The translations under genes and the position numbers were made by a program. DNA of 64,000 bases, taken from Haliclystus octoradiatus. Lineage: Eukaryota > Cnidaria > Staurozoa > Stauromedusae > Haliclystidae. Positions 23,418 to 48,779 of the stretch are shown in pieces; positions within the stretch are counted from its first letter, which is position 1, and each line of letters begins with the position of its first letter. The notes beneath the pieces were generated by a model, which made no database searches, had not been told where the DNA came from, and saw nothing but the letters and a program-made list of their open reading frames with translations. The stretch spans positions 19,075,032 to 19,139,031 of the forward strand of contig OU744448.1 in the NCBI GenBank assembly GCA_916610825.1, in the 5' to 3' direction.

Positions 23418-23634
23418 AGTGAGCGAACAAGGAACTGACTTCAGTATATAACCTAAGTCAAGATGAGTTATAAATGTGGTGAAAAAATTTATCACATGAA
23501 AAAAACATCTGTGCCATACCAGAGTGCTCAAACTACCGAAGTAGTGGGCAATGCATATCGCAAATAGTATAGACACATCCCAAGTCGATAGCGCTCAAAA
23601 TTGCGCATGCGCAATTGAGACATACATAGCAGCA
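23367..23634 (-). mobile_element. 261-nt ribozyme-bearing unit (retrozyme- or Penelope-related)
   Basis: On the minus strand the unit runs from 23634 to the predicted cleavage site at 23374. The same string TGCTGCTAT lies at its start (23634 downwards) and just beyond the cleavage site (23373 downwards), so the segment equals one monomer bounded by two equivalent cleavage positions. Both ends abut TA dinucleotide runs. It contains an 18-bp perfect palindrome at 23599-23616. It has no open frame. It could be a genomic copy of a circular self-cleaving RNA or the terminal part of a Penelope-like element. Confidence 0.55.
23599..23616. promoter_or_regulatory. 18-bp palindrome containing an NRF-1-like site
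   Basis: AATTGCGCATGCGCAATT is a perfect palindrome. Its centre TGCGCATGCGCA fits the NRF-1 consensus YGCGCAYGCGCR. It lies near the 5' end of the ribozyme-bearing unit on the minus strand, where a promoter would be useful, but a role is inferred only. Confidence 0.35.
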
Positions 23635-23937
23635 TATATATATATATATGTGTATATATAAGAAACGTATATTATTAGTGATAAATAAAATTTATATGAA
23701 TGATATAAATATAGCCTGTACAACATATTTCTGTATTGAAAGTACATTATCTTTTAAATAATTACTTAATGTTTGTTTGTTTAATATTATTGACATTGAC
23801 AAGCACAGTTTCAATTAAACATTTTGGAAAGTTATTTCTTGGGTGTCCTAATAAAGCATGTTAGTTGCTCAGCAAGAAGTTACCGTGCTTAAACATGTGC
23901 GTGTGTTAAGGTATAATTGTAAATTTTAATCGATTGT
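23635..23937. other. 3' flank of the astacin-like gene
   Basis: AT-rich sequence, starting with a TA run, downstream of the astacin gene stop on the minus strand. An ATTAAA-type poly(A) signal on the minus strand is possible near 23780, but no canonical AATAAA is evident on that strand. Nothing else is recognised. Confidence 0.35.
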
Positions 23938-23938
23938 T

Positions 23939-23970
<32 letters not shown>

Positions 23971-23996
23971 CATCATCATCGTCAACATCATCATCA
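23938..23996. repeat. (ATC)n microsatellite
   Basis: About 19 ATC/TCA steps with a few interruptions, immediately downstream of the astacin gene stop codon on the minus strand, so it probably lies in the 3' untranslated region. Confidence 0.9.
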
Positions 23997-24000
23997 TTTT

Positions 24001-38188
<14,188 letters not shown>

Positions 38189-38300
38189 GTTGAGATATGA
38201 ATTATTTTGAGGGTGCCAGCACTCTCCTTGTTACTTGACCTATTGCCAGATCTGATGAGTCCACGTTGTCTGCAGTCGTTTTTTATAATATACGCTCAAC
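38189..38300 (-). promoter_or_regulatory. Putative core promoter of the astacin gene
   Basis: On the minus strand a TATAAAA box lies at 38287-38281, about 95 nt upstream of the ATG at 38188. Transcription would then begin about 30 nt further on, near 38255, leaving a short 5' leader. No upstream ATG intervenes in the last 60 nt. The assignment rests on the TATA box and spacing only. Confidence 0.45.
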
Positions 38301-39780
38301 CGGCCGGCATGATTGCTTGACTGAACAGTGATACAAAGACTAATCCCATTGTTGCTCATTTCTCGTGATCACATTCAATTAAAGACCGATTACTATGAAC
38401 CCACGGTGATTATTCGATTATTCTCAATGGGACAACAGGTTATTTGTTGTCACTGTTCAATATTCTATTTAAAGTTTTGTTTCAGCGATGACGTGATATC
38501 GTCAGCAAACTGTGTCCATTTTATTTTCATACGTTAGTGACTGGGAGTGTTAAATGTCCGATTGCAAATTTATGACAATACGTCATATTGCTACACCATC
38601 ATTAATCATTTATACAGTCAGCATTACAATTTTGTAATGTCTATCGTCTCAACGAAAGTACACATTTTCCTAGTTGACGCCATTATTTTGTATCGGCCCC
38701 ACAGGTGTAGAGTACACACAATATTGATACTGAAGCTGAACCATTGCGGTCACGGTTTACAAACTGGAACTGACATTTTAAGCCATTTTGTTTCAGATAA
38801 TACGATATGAAAGCAGTGTTACTGCTTTCACTATCACATTCAATAAACTAAATGTATTTGAATATGTGTTTCAAAGAACTTCTTTTGTATGTAAACCATT
38901 TTGAACTTCATGAGTCACAACATTCAAATTATAAATACATATACTGTATATATAACGGGTTTATGCTGCTATATTTATATTATAAATGTCATAGCATGTT
39001 CTAAACTCCTTCTATTTCTAGGCAGTCAGAAATTTTCGGTGGGCCTTTTCATTATGAAGTCATTGATTTCTAAGAAGTTGTAACTGACTTACTCACTCTT
39101 TCAGAACAGTGTCAAATCCTTTGTTCTAACTCCCCCTGCCTAATCACGACACTACGACATTCTTTTTAGATCAGACAAGATAAAACAGCGATGACTGACA
39201 AAGGCGCAGCGTATTCATCCTATATCCTTCAAAAGTTCCTGTTATGATTCTATACTCGTTGTCTTGCGCAGACTCAAAGCTTTTCATGACTTTCATGCAG
39301 AGTTTGAACACAATGATCTGCATGGATGTGTTTTAAAGAAACGCATGAATAAATATTGTTGCAGATTGATTTTAAAGTTTTGATTTTTTCTCCTTAAATT
39401 TGAAACTTCTAAATGGAACAGTCTGGAGAGTATCGATGGAAGTCAATAATTCCGTCATGCATATGCAATACTTTCCTCATGCTTCACACGATTATGTAGT
39501 CTTCTCAAATCAACTTGATACTAACATGAGTCAACTTTACTTTATCATTCTCATAACGTTTTATTGAAAGAGCTAACTAAAACACCAAATATATACATAT
39601 AATGCTAATGCTATACGTGGAAATTTTTTAAAAGAAAACCCCCTGTAATCTACTTTATTAAGAGTCGAAACTTCAGTCTCATCGCTTTAAAAACAGACGA
39701 ATAACAAGCCAGGCTCAAATATTGAACAATAGTAATTCTTTATTGTCGCATTCAATAGCATTCAAAGAAACTACCACCAA
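38301..39780. other. Intergenic AT-rich sequence, nothing recognised
   Basis: Upstream region of the astacin gene. Short frames at 38328-38537, 38547-38810 and 38901-39083 have no domain features and look like chance frames. Confidence 0.45.
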
Positions 39781-39794
39781 GTAACCACTTATTT

Positions 39795-39865
39795 ATAACC
39801 TTAACATAAATCTGGGGAACGACATCACCAAAGGCTCTTTCTGCTGAGCTACCCAGGATATAGTA
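39795..39865 (-). repeat. Possible tRNA-derived SINE head
   Basis: On the minus strand a strong A-box-like block, GGTAGCTCAGCAGAAAGAGC, starts near 39855. Its D-stem GCTC/GAGC can pair. No convincing B box or anticodon arm follows, so this is not an intact tRNA. It may be the head of a tRNA-derived SINE whose body continues towards 39720. Confidence 0.25.
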
Positions 39866-42294
39866 TGTCCTGCTGTGTATACTTTAGTTTCGATTACTCT
39901 TTCCAGTGAATGAAGTTAGTTTATCTATAAATACCCGTGGGGTAACTTCCATTCGTTTGGTACGTTCAAATATCAAAGGGTACGCCTTTCTCAAAATTCA
40001 GAAAAAAGGTTTATCATAGACATATTACGGCATGCCCCAAAACAAAATGTTAAAGGTATGCATTTTAACATGGTGCAACTTCAAATCAAAATGATGCAGA
40101 TTTAAAAAATGGCCTGCTATTTTTCTTGCTTAAATTTTTAATTTCTCTTCTTTTTGGGTAAATATGTCTTTTTTAAAAATGTTCGGGGTATCTTTCTCGT
40201 GAAATGAAATATTTTATGCCGCCGTTCTCATACCAAAGTTCTATTTGAAAAATCCGTAGAAGCGAAATGGAATTTACCCCGGACTGAGATACAAAAGAAA
40301 AAGATAAAAGATAGAAATAGCATAGACTCGGTCTGTAACCGTTTATGTGTGGTAAATACGGGCGTCAATATCGGGGAAAAATGACAATACATATTATGTT
40401 ATAATGCATCTGAAGCAAACATTTATATCATAGCTATTTTGCGTCTTTGTATTGTTACTTTATCAGTATCAGCTAACGGGAACCTTTATAATTGCTATAG
40501 ACAATATGATGTCACTAGAACAAAACAAAACTTCAAAATAGGATATCTTTACAATTTTATATATCACGAAATTCAACACATATATTACGTAAGTGAAATG
40601 CGTTTGTACTCGATGAAGCGCCGTAAAGCCCATAGGGCAAATTGATCAAAGCATGACCTCCCGCATCGCCTTCAAAGAAGAACGTTTTTGTTTCTAGCTT
40701 CTGGCTCTGAAGAATTTTTGAGCGACACTGCCTACGTCATTTTTCATGCAGCAGAATTAAAGCGGAATGTCTTTAAGCCAATGAAATCACTAGATGAGGG
40801 ATTGGAATTTGAAATATGCTGCATGAGACGATCGGCTGCACCATGCGGTTGCAGTGAAGCACTAAAATCGATTACGACGGGTTGCGAACAAAACGACACG
40901 GACCCCCCAGGTCACGCTTTTTGACCAAAATAGTTACGAAAATACATGTATTTTTTATACAAAATATTGAATTAAGCAAAGCGTGGTCTTTCTTTTCAGC
41001 CAAAACGGGTTCGAATCAATTTATCAAGTCAATAGAATATTTCAAGAGATACTATTTACTTTATAATTTTCAGAATTGAACGCTGCAAAGTTTGTCAAAG
41101 ATTTCCCATTTTATATTTGTCACTGTAATTTCAATACGAAGGTAACTCCACAAATATTAATTTAAGTATATTTCGAAACAATCCCAAAATAAATATATCA
41201 AGAACGCATGTCATTGAAAGATTGGAATTTTCTGCATGGTTTATAGTAAGTTTCAAGACATAAACCGAATCAATCACCGCTGCATATGATTTTTAAGAAT
41301 CGACACGTACTAAACCTTGTTAATTTCTTAATTTGATGCTGGATTTGTAACAGATAACGCAAGGTAATTTTCCTTAAACTCCAAGGTAGATCTATTTTTC
41401 TTATCATCACAAAGCCGAAATTTCACGAAATTATACATATTGTTCTTTTGATTAAGCCTCTTATCTAGCTATATCAACCTCAATTCTGTGTAAAATATCA
41501 AGATTTTGAAATTTGCTTGCAAAAACACACATTGGGTAAAAACACATATATTTCTTCCAGAATTTGGAGAAATAAACTACAGGTATAAAGAAATGTTTAG
41601 CAACCTATGAAAATCATAAAGTTCTACTTAATATGTTGTAAACTAAAGTAAAACGCTAATGGTTTGAACATGCTCAAATTAGATTTGAACAAAAACACAA
41701 AAGATCACGCCCACAAAATTTGCGCATGCTCAGTACAGGATAACGTAAAGTACGCAACCCGATGTAGACATGAAAAATGACGCCGTGATTACGCCATATG
41801 AAACATTTTGTGCAACAAACAAGATGGCGATCACACTGCTGAAAGATTTGACGTGCTGTTTGATAAATAATGATCTCTCTATCGGAGAAAAAAAAATATG
41901 ATTTAAAAATGTAAAAGTTACATTTGAGAAAGTATTGGTTACTAGTCGTAATGAAGAAATTTAAGAGAACAAGCTATTACGATTTAAGATTTGCTCTTTC
42001 GCTGACCTGCAATTAACTGCTTGTCAAAAACAAGACGATCGATTATCTCTTGCCACAAACTATAAGTAGAAACAACAAGCCCAGTGATTGATTCGATTAG
42101 TAGCTATTACATCATTCTCCTCCTTTTTTATCTCGTAAATTTAAACATTCTTCCAATTTAATAATATAATACTAATCAACTCTATTTTATTATATTGCTA
42201 ATATATATTTTCATGTTTTGTTACTGTTGAATTATGCTAGTTCACAGAATAATGCATTTTTCTTTTTGATTGTTGATTTGTTATTGTTAAATTA
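39866..42294. other. Intergenic AT-rich sequence, nothing recognised
   Basis: No coding region, RNA gene or repeat array can be supported. Frames at 40439-40645, 40688-40924 and 40882-41079 overlap each other in different phases and carry no recognisable domain. Confidence 0.45.
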
Positions 42295-42296
42295 AA

Positions 42297-42432
42297 TACA
42301 GCTTTATTTCGAAAAATATTTCCGGGGTAGCATGCCCCTGGACCTCCCAGATAGGGAGGGGCTTCGTCCCTCTCACAGCAGCCCCTAATGCGACAGTCAG
42401 CTTTTTTCCTGGATCCGCCCCTGATCCCGCAA
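42297..42432 (-). repeat. G-rich dispersed repeat
   Basis: On the minus strand it opens CAGGGGCGGATCCAGGAAAA and later has GGAGGTCCAGGGGCATGC and CCCCGGAAAT, with partly self-complementary GGGGC/GCCCC blocks. The GC content is far above the surroundings. Sequences of this style are common as dispersed repeats in invertebrate genomes. It carries an AATAAA and an A-rich tail at its 3' side, as a SINE might. Confidence 0.5.
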
Positions 42433-42581
42433 TACCACACTTGTTACAACACTATTACTAGTGTAGTAGAGTAGTAGTAGTAATATAATTAGTGCAGTTA
42501 TCAAATACCTTTAGGTGCATACATTCAGGTACATACATGTTCCTTCATATAATTATAAAGACTATTTTAAGTTGGGTTAAG

Positions 42582-44274
42582 TTAAATTTTACTAAACATT
42601 TCTTGAGGAATAAATTTTCGTTGCTTGGCTAGTGCTCGTAATCTGTATGCTGCAGTTTTTATGATTTGTTGTACATGGTTCTTTAAACTCATATTTTCGT
42701 CAAACACAACGCCAAGATTTCTGGCTTTCTTCACGTATTCTAATTTCTCGCCATTTAGTAATATTGTTGGTAGCTGCGTATCCTTAACCTTTCTATGTCC
42801 GATTGCCACAATCTTCGTCTTTTTGAGTTAAGTAATAAAGAGTTTGATTGAAACCATGATGTTAATGCTGTCAGGTCGTGGCTTATCTTTTTTTCTGTAA
42901 TTGTGATAGCACCAGTGCATTTTGGCGTGTAGCTGTAGAGCAATTGAGTGTCGTCCGCAAACTGTCCAACTGCACCATTTTTTAACACATTTACATACAC
43001 TAAGAATAACAGTGGCCCCAGGATAGATCCCTGTGGTACTCCGCACGTCAATTTCATTTCATCTGGATAATTGTTTCCAACTCTTATCACTTGAATACGA
43101 TCAGTTAAATAGGATTTAATCCAAGACAATACATGCTGATACAGTCCAAGTAATTGTAGTTTGGATAACAAAATGTCATGGTGAAGGTTATCAAACGCCT
43201 TTGAGAGGTCCATGAGAATTAGCAAAGAAAGATCATGACGATCCATCGATTTAAAAATTTGCTCAGTAATGTTTAACAATGCTGTAACTGTTGAGCGTCC
43301 CAGTTGGAAACCATGTTGACAAATATTAAGCAAGGGTGAAATAAATGGGTAAAGTTGCAAGTATATCACTCTTTCGACGACCTTTGATAATAGAGATAAT
43401 AATGCCAATGGACGGTGTTGATCTGGTGTTGTTGCTGCTGGTGTTTTTGGTATAGGAGATACAAGTGTAAATTTGAAAACTGAAGGAAATACCGATAGTG
43501 ATATAGAGAGATTGATAAGTTCTGCTAGTGGTTTTGCTATAGCAGGAAGTGCAGCCTTAATCACATACCCATTAAGACCATCGTTGCCAGGTGCTTTCCA
43601 GTTGGGGAGCATTGATACAGATTTTATTGTGTCGATCTCAGTAACATTAGTAACACTAAATGATTTGTTTCATTGTTTGATGTTTGAATAATTCGGTGAT
43701 GTGTATGGGTAGTACTTTTGATGCTCTCTCCTACATTGCTGAAGAATTTATTGATGTTGTTTAGCTCTTCCTTTGTTTGTGCGGTACACTTATATTTGTG
43801 TTTTTTGGTTATTCTCTTTACGTGGTTCCATACCTCGCTTGCATTATCACCACATTCTGAAAATTTAAGTTTATTGTAATCTATTTTGGCTTTTCTTAAC
43901 TTGTAATTTACCTTACTTCTATATATATGATATTTTTCCCAGTCTTGATGACGTTTTGTTTTTATTGCTACATATCTCATTTTATTTCTTTTTTTTAACT
44001 CAGTTCTCAATTCTTTTGTAACCCAAGGTGCATAGTTAGGATGAAGAACGATAGTTTTTTCTGGTGCATGCTTGTTTAGTGTTTTGGTTAAGGTAGTTTG
44101 TAGAAGTGTTGCTGCTTGTTCTACATCTTTTTCATCAATCGCTTTTTTAAATTCTGTCATGTCTGCATTTAGAAGATCCTCGCAGAAGGCAGTTTTATCA
44201 AAGTATTTATAGGATCTCAAAGTTTTCAATGACTTTTCAGGCTTCTCTGTAGTGCAAACTATTGTAGTTTCCAC
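42582..44274 (-). pseudogene. LINE reverse transcriptase, three frame pieces
   Basis: Pieces are 44274-43624, 43612-42755 and 42809-42582. Motifs seen are WKAPGNDGLNG, the fingers LVSPIPK, LMDLSKAFDNLHH, CGVPQGSILGPLLF and the active site QFADDTQLLY, followed by the palm-thumb strand LEYVKKARNLGVVFD. The C-terminal end is missing. The type resembles CR1/Jockey-like LINEs. Confidence 0.85.
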
Positions 44275-44316
44275 ACGGATGATAGTTTACATAGACTGAT
44301 ACGCTCATTTAATGCT

Positions 44317-44955
44317 TCAGATGATATAAAGTAATCTACATGTTTCAGTTAGTTCAGTAACTCTTGTTGCATCATTGTTATGTGAGTGGAAATTGAATTG
44401 CGACAAAAGATCTGAAAGTGCAGTTTTTGATGAAGAATTTTTAAAGTAATTAACATTCAAATCACCAGCAAGAATAAAGTCGATGTTTCTCGCAGATAAT
44501 ATTTCTACAGTTGTTCGTAGCTGATTTATAGCATCTTCATAATTGTTCTGCCGGGGATTATAAAAATTAACTAAGTAGAATACCCTGTTGGTCGATGTTT
44601 TTACTTTGACTGTCAATTGTTCATGTTGCACTCCACGTGATTGTTTTGTCAAGGATACATCCATAGTTATGTTTAAATTGTTTATGTAATAAATGGCTGT
44701 ACCACCTTGTCTACCATCTCTATCATTTCTAAATATATCGTATCCAGGTATGACATAATCCATGGATTCTCGTTGAAGCCATGTTTCATGTAAGATTGCT
44801 ATGTCTATTTTATTTTCAATTATGTAGGTGTGTAGTTCTGTTAATCGCTCACTTGTGAGGCATTGTACATTAATAGATAATAGTTTTAGGTGTTTGGAAT
44901 TTCTGGGATGTGGTAATGTTGTATTTGTATCGTGTTGTTGGAAGCTAGTAGACAT
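44317..44955 (-). pseudogene. LINE apurinic-like endonuclease domain
   Basis: It has the exonuclease-endonuclease-phosphatase fold signature: LLSINVQCL at the start, the catalytic Glu in ILHETWLQ, then GGTAIYY, VNFYNP and FILAGDLNVNY with the Asp/Asn pair. The enzyme nicks target DNA to prime reverse transcription. The frame stops before the final SDH motif, which lies in the gap to the next frame. Confidence 0.82.
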
Positions 44956-44958
44956 CAG

Positions 44959-46027
44959 TCAATCTTGATTATTGTTGTATGTTAAGGATTTTATTTGCAC
45001 GATATGGAAATCTCTGATCACCCAGCGATCCCCCAGCTCATTCAAGTTTTCATTTCTTATTTTACATTCTGCCCTTAGTTTTGTCATGACCTTTTGTTCG
45101 TCAACAGTGTTGTCTGGAGAGACATACACGTTATACAAGCAAGTATCTTTCAAATATTTTGAATGTTTCAACAGCTTGATTTTATCTGAAAAACTTTTTA
45201 ATGTTACCAGTAGTGGCTGAGTCCTGTTTCCTGTCTTACCTAATCGTTTGCACGATTCTACGTTAATATTAATGCCGATAGCATTCATGGCAATATCCTC
45301 AATGTACTTTTCTTCTTTATCAAATCTGTCACAAGGTTCTAGACCACGGATTATGACATTTAGTTTCCTTTTTTCTTGTTCAGATATGTTTTTATTGCTT
45401 TTTCATGCAATTTCTGTTGTTTCTGGATTTGTAGCACATCTGTATAACTTCTTGAGAATTGTTGTGAACTTGCAACGAAATTTTCACTATTTGTGTCTTT
45501 AATTTGACTTTCAACTGTCAAATCAATTAGTCTGTCAAGTTTTTGTGCAATAGTTTGAGTGGTGGCTTCTGTGGCTTCGATAAGTTGCAAAATATTAGGC
45601 TGCACGCCGTTCGTGACTGCGAGTGAAGTGTCTCGAAATAAATGAGGTGTTAATTTCGGTACGTTGTTTGTGTGTTTCGAATGACTGGCAGGAAAAAGCG
45701 CTTGCTCACGAGAATTACCATCTGTTGTTAAAATGGTTCCTATCTCATTTCCAGTTATTGTATTACCTTTTCCCTTGACATTCATTTCATATAAACAGAT
45801 ACACACTCCAATTAATTTCATTTTCTTCGCCTTCATTAATTTCGTTCTAGCAATATCAGCGGTATCTGTTTCCAGTAGTTAATGAGTTTAGCATTCGAAC
45901 TTGGGTCCACGATTTCATTTGAGACCTTCTTGGTGTTGTCCTGAATCATTTATATACTATCTGTATCTTCAACAAAGTTTAAAGTAGGTAAACCACTCAT
46001 AGGTACATTTTCACATTCATCTGTCAT
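44959..46027 (-). pseudogene. LINE ORF1-like protein, broken
   Basis: It starts MTDECENVPMSGLPTLNF at 46027, has an early TAA, and continues in frame pieces at 45836-45360 and 45288-44959. The middle is predicted to be coiled, with glutamine- and lysine-rich heptads. The last part (NVESCKRLGKTGNRTQPLLV, then a second alpha/beta stretch) resembles the RRM and C-terminal domain of RNA-binding LINE ORF1 proteins. Confidence 0.6.
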
Positions 46028-46030
46028 GTT

Positions 46031-46559
46031 GTATATCAATTTACAAGTCAATAATAAAGCCCTTTATAACTGAAACATTTCCTAGTTATAAATACACGTA
46101 TATCAGTGGCATAAATAAAACTGAAGCAGCAGATCGCCTATAATCATGCTATAATATGATCAATTATATGCCAATATGTCGCCTTCAAACCGTTACTGTG
46201 GAGTGAACTTGTAGCAGGTCCTTGTACAGTATAATAGATTATCATACCTCCCTTTCGTATAGTCTCATGTAGGAAATAAGTTTCCGGCCTTTCATGTAAA
46301 AGTAGCCTGCGTCCAGACTAAACAAAACATTTCTAAACAAAAGCGGCAGTGAAAGCGCAATAATAAAAAATAAATGTAAACAAACTCTTCATTCTTCGGT
46401 TGCAAATATCAATAATTTAGAAATAGATCTATCAAATTTGTTCCGATAACTAAATAGGCCTACAACCTGCAGCAATGAAGATGTGTTTTCAGCCAACCAC
46501 ATGAAAAGTTAATTAAAACGCGGCCTGCATCACGAATAAGAATTCAACAAGTTGAAACT
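46031..46559. other. Spacer between LINE and DNA transposon relic
   Basis: May contain the LINE 5' untranslated region at its left side. Otherwise nothing is recognised. Confidence 0.4.
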
Positions 46560-47565
46560 TGAAAATCGGAACAAATCAACTAATTGCATATGATGTATTT
46601 GATGACATCATTGTGATCATTAATACAGTCATTCATGCGTACTGAAGATACATTGACACTTCTGGTTATTCCAATCAACACCTTTGCAGTGTCGTGGTGC
46701 TTATAATTAGAAAATGTATGGGCCCCTGCCAGAAGATTTGTTGGGCGGTCAATAAAGATTTCAAAGAAATCAATGATAACAGAAACATCGTACCCAAATG
46801 ATACCTTGAAACATTTAGGCATAGTTCTCCGTAAGCTTTCTCTAGATGGCCATTGTATCATGCTACTTAGACACAAATCCATCGCATTAATCCAGTAAGG
46901 CATTACTCTAGATTCTGTAGCTATGGATACTTAGAAACAATAAGCCAGGTCTTGATAGGGCATGTTCAGTCCGGGATTCAGTCTTAACTTAATTAGTACC
47001 ATTATAAATTCCTGGAAAGGAAGTAGTGCAATTCTGTTTCATTTGACATGAAGTACGATAAAATCAAACTTAGCTTTCAAAACTCCAAAGGATGGTAGAC
47101 CCGTATAAGATAAAACCTTCCTGTCGTTACCTTGGAAGTAATTTTCATCAAATTGAATTTGATTAGCAGAGCTGATGTTAATCAAATTCTCCTTTCTGTG
47201 TGTACTTCGACTGCTGTTGTTGAGGTTCTGGGCTATCTTGGTTCCTTATTACAAATATCTTCCCAACTAACGTTCCAGGTTGATCCAGCTTCCTTAGTAT
47301 TGCCTTAATTTCATCATTCATAACACGCTCGCTATCTTTCTTCCGCTTTCCCTTTGCCTTTTCAGCACGTTCGTGGGAAGCAGTGAGTTGGCTTTGAGTT
47401 TTCGGCCTTACATTGTTGTGATTTAACTCGAGCGTTGGCATCCAATCTACATTATAAACATCCCACTCTTGTGCAGACTTGCCATGAACAAAATGTTTGA
47501 AGCATACTCGATCGTATTTCAGAATTTTGTCAGTAATATATTTTCTGTTAATGTCAGCAATTCAT
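46560..47565 (-). mobile_element. THAP / DDE_Tnp_4-type DNA transposon relic
   Basis: On the minus strand the right part (about 47560-47440) gives the end of a THAP zinc finger, with INRK, RVCFKHF and WDVYNVDWMPTLEL, that is the C-H half of the C2CH motif. A basic linker follows (47441-47178). The left part (46903 to about 46600) gives a DDE transposase segment: [18 protein letters not shown], then [14 protein letters not shown] with the first Asp, then [16 protein letters not shown]. The end decays before the second catalytic residue. It combines a THAP DNA-binding head and a transposase core, as in ISL2EU-like elements. No terminal repeats were identified. Confidence 0.72.
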
Positions 47566-47621
47566 GCCGCTCTCCTATCGCGTGTCCGTAACTCGGTGCC
47601 TTCTCCTTGTGTAGTTAGTAT

Positions 47622-47830
47622 GCGTGTAGCAGCAGCTTTCCCGAGGGGTGACTCCTGAGGAACCCCCGGGCTCCCAGGGGGATGATTATGTTAAGAAGAG
47701 ATGAGTTATGATGAGTTTTGTTAGTAAATAGATGCCCTAGGGGAAAGGGGTTTTGTCTTCTTTTGCAAATTTTATTTATACCCCCAGGGGAAACCCCCGG
47801 GCAACGTAATTTATGGTCAGCAGGTTTTTT
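47622..47830. repeat. G/C-rich palindromic dispersed repeat, copy 1
   Basis: It begins ATGCGTGTAGCAGCAGCTTT and has several self-complementary CCCGGG and CCCCCAGGGG blocks. The start matches the reverse complement of 59375-59430, so two copies lie in opposite orientation 12 kb apart. It has no coding capacity. Confidence 0.65.
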
Positions 47831-47978
47831 TTTAAATATTGCCTCCAGAATTGTTTTAGATTGCACATTTATATGTGAGAAATTGTATTAATGTTTTGTT
47901 GTCATAGTCATTGGCAATACGTTTTGTGCAAATATTTCCTAATTTTAACATTAGAAATTTAGATTATAATCATAATAA

Positions 47979-48120
47979 TGTTACTTAATAGTATCGATGA
48001 TAGCTCATGTCTAGTCAAGCCAGCTATGTCTAGCTTATACATTCCATGTTAACTGACTGTATACCAATATACATCTTACTGTTCATCTCTGACTCGTTTC
48101 TCTCGTCTCAATCTATTACA
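47979..48120 (+). repeat. 5' LTR of the outer gypsy element
   Basis: A short LTR of 142 bp beginning TG and ending CA. The internal part containing GTCTAGTCAAGCCAGCTATG is shared with the 3' copy at 59057-59193. No clear target duplication is left. Confidence 0.82.
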
Positions 48121-48136
48121 TGGTGCAGTTGATAGG
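48121..48136 (+). other. Primer-binding site of the outer gypsy element
   Basis: TGGTGCAGTTGATAGG follows the LTR directly. A start with TGG pairs with the CCA end of a tRNA primer. Which tRNA is not determined. Confidence 0.6.
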
Positions 48137-48220
48137 ATAAAGATATTTGTTACTATAATAGAACTACCTACTACATATAATTATTACTTGTAGCTTGTAT
48201 TTCTGACATATTCTATACAA

Positions 48221-48747
48221 TGCCATCGCCGTCCAAAATCTCTAAATTAAAGCTCAAATGTCTCCTGACATAAGAAGTTCAGCAACGCCAAGCACTGGAA
48301 GCCCGCCTTCATGAACTAGAACTTCTAAACATTTCAGACATCACAACAACACCATAACAAGTACAAGTACAATCAGAGACACCAACGAGTTCACCAATTA
48401 ATCCAACTGAGCCTCCATCATGGCTATCAGAAATGCTTCAATAGCAACAACAAGATTTTCAGACAGCACTATTAGCCATGGCTCAACAACCAAACCCGTC
48501 AACGTCATCCAACACCTCCTCGACACCACAGCAAGAAATCAGCGACCAGTCGTCTGCACGCACATCTGCCAAAGGCATGTACATTCCCTCATTCAAAAGT
48601 CCCTTCTCAATCACGCTCTCAGATTTCCGTGATTGGAAAGAACGATTTTCTGGGTATGCAATTGCCACCGGTCTTCCACAAGATTGTAATTTAGTTGCTC
48701 GTCGTGGTATCCTTCGGTCTGCCCTAACGCTGATTACCGAATTTTAG
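48221..48747 (+). pseudogene. Gag-like region of the outer element
   Basis: An ATG at 48221 opens a lysine-rich then glutamine/proline-rich region, broken by an early TAA. A later piece (48478-48747) contains SDFRDWKERFSGYAIATGLP, resembling gag capsid N-terminal sequence. Zinc knuckles and protease are missing, so a deletion separates gag from RT at about 48750. Confidence 0.6.
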
Positions 48748-48779
48748 ACTGTCTTCCAAGATGATGGCCCCTCAGAACA

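Larger units (their letters stand above)
42580..46030 (-). mobile_element. Decayed LINE with ORF1, endonuclease and reverse transcriptase
   Basis: Reading the minus strand from 46027 gives an ORF1-like region, an apurinic-type endonuclease and an RT, in the order of an autonomous LINE. There are frame changes and stops in every part. The RT is cut off near 42582, shortly after the thumb, so the normal 3' end is missing, apparently through deletion. A short TAG/TAC-rich stretch lies just beyond at 42460-42485. It is not capable of movement. Confidence 0.85.

Noticed and set aside
23938..23996. CRISPR-like or other spaced repeats
   Set aside because: The window has only simple microsatellites and satellites. 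No repeat-spacer pattern exists, and the organism is an animal.
38252..38275. CTGATGAGTCC, which looks like the start of a classic hammerhead core, on the plus strand upstream of the astacin gene
   Set aside because: No matching GGAC-GAAA half follows and no stem I or III can be formed, so it is a chance match.
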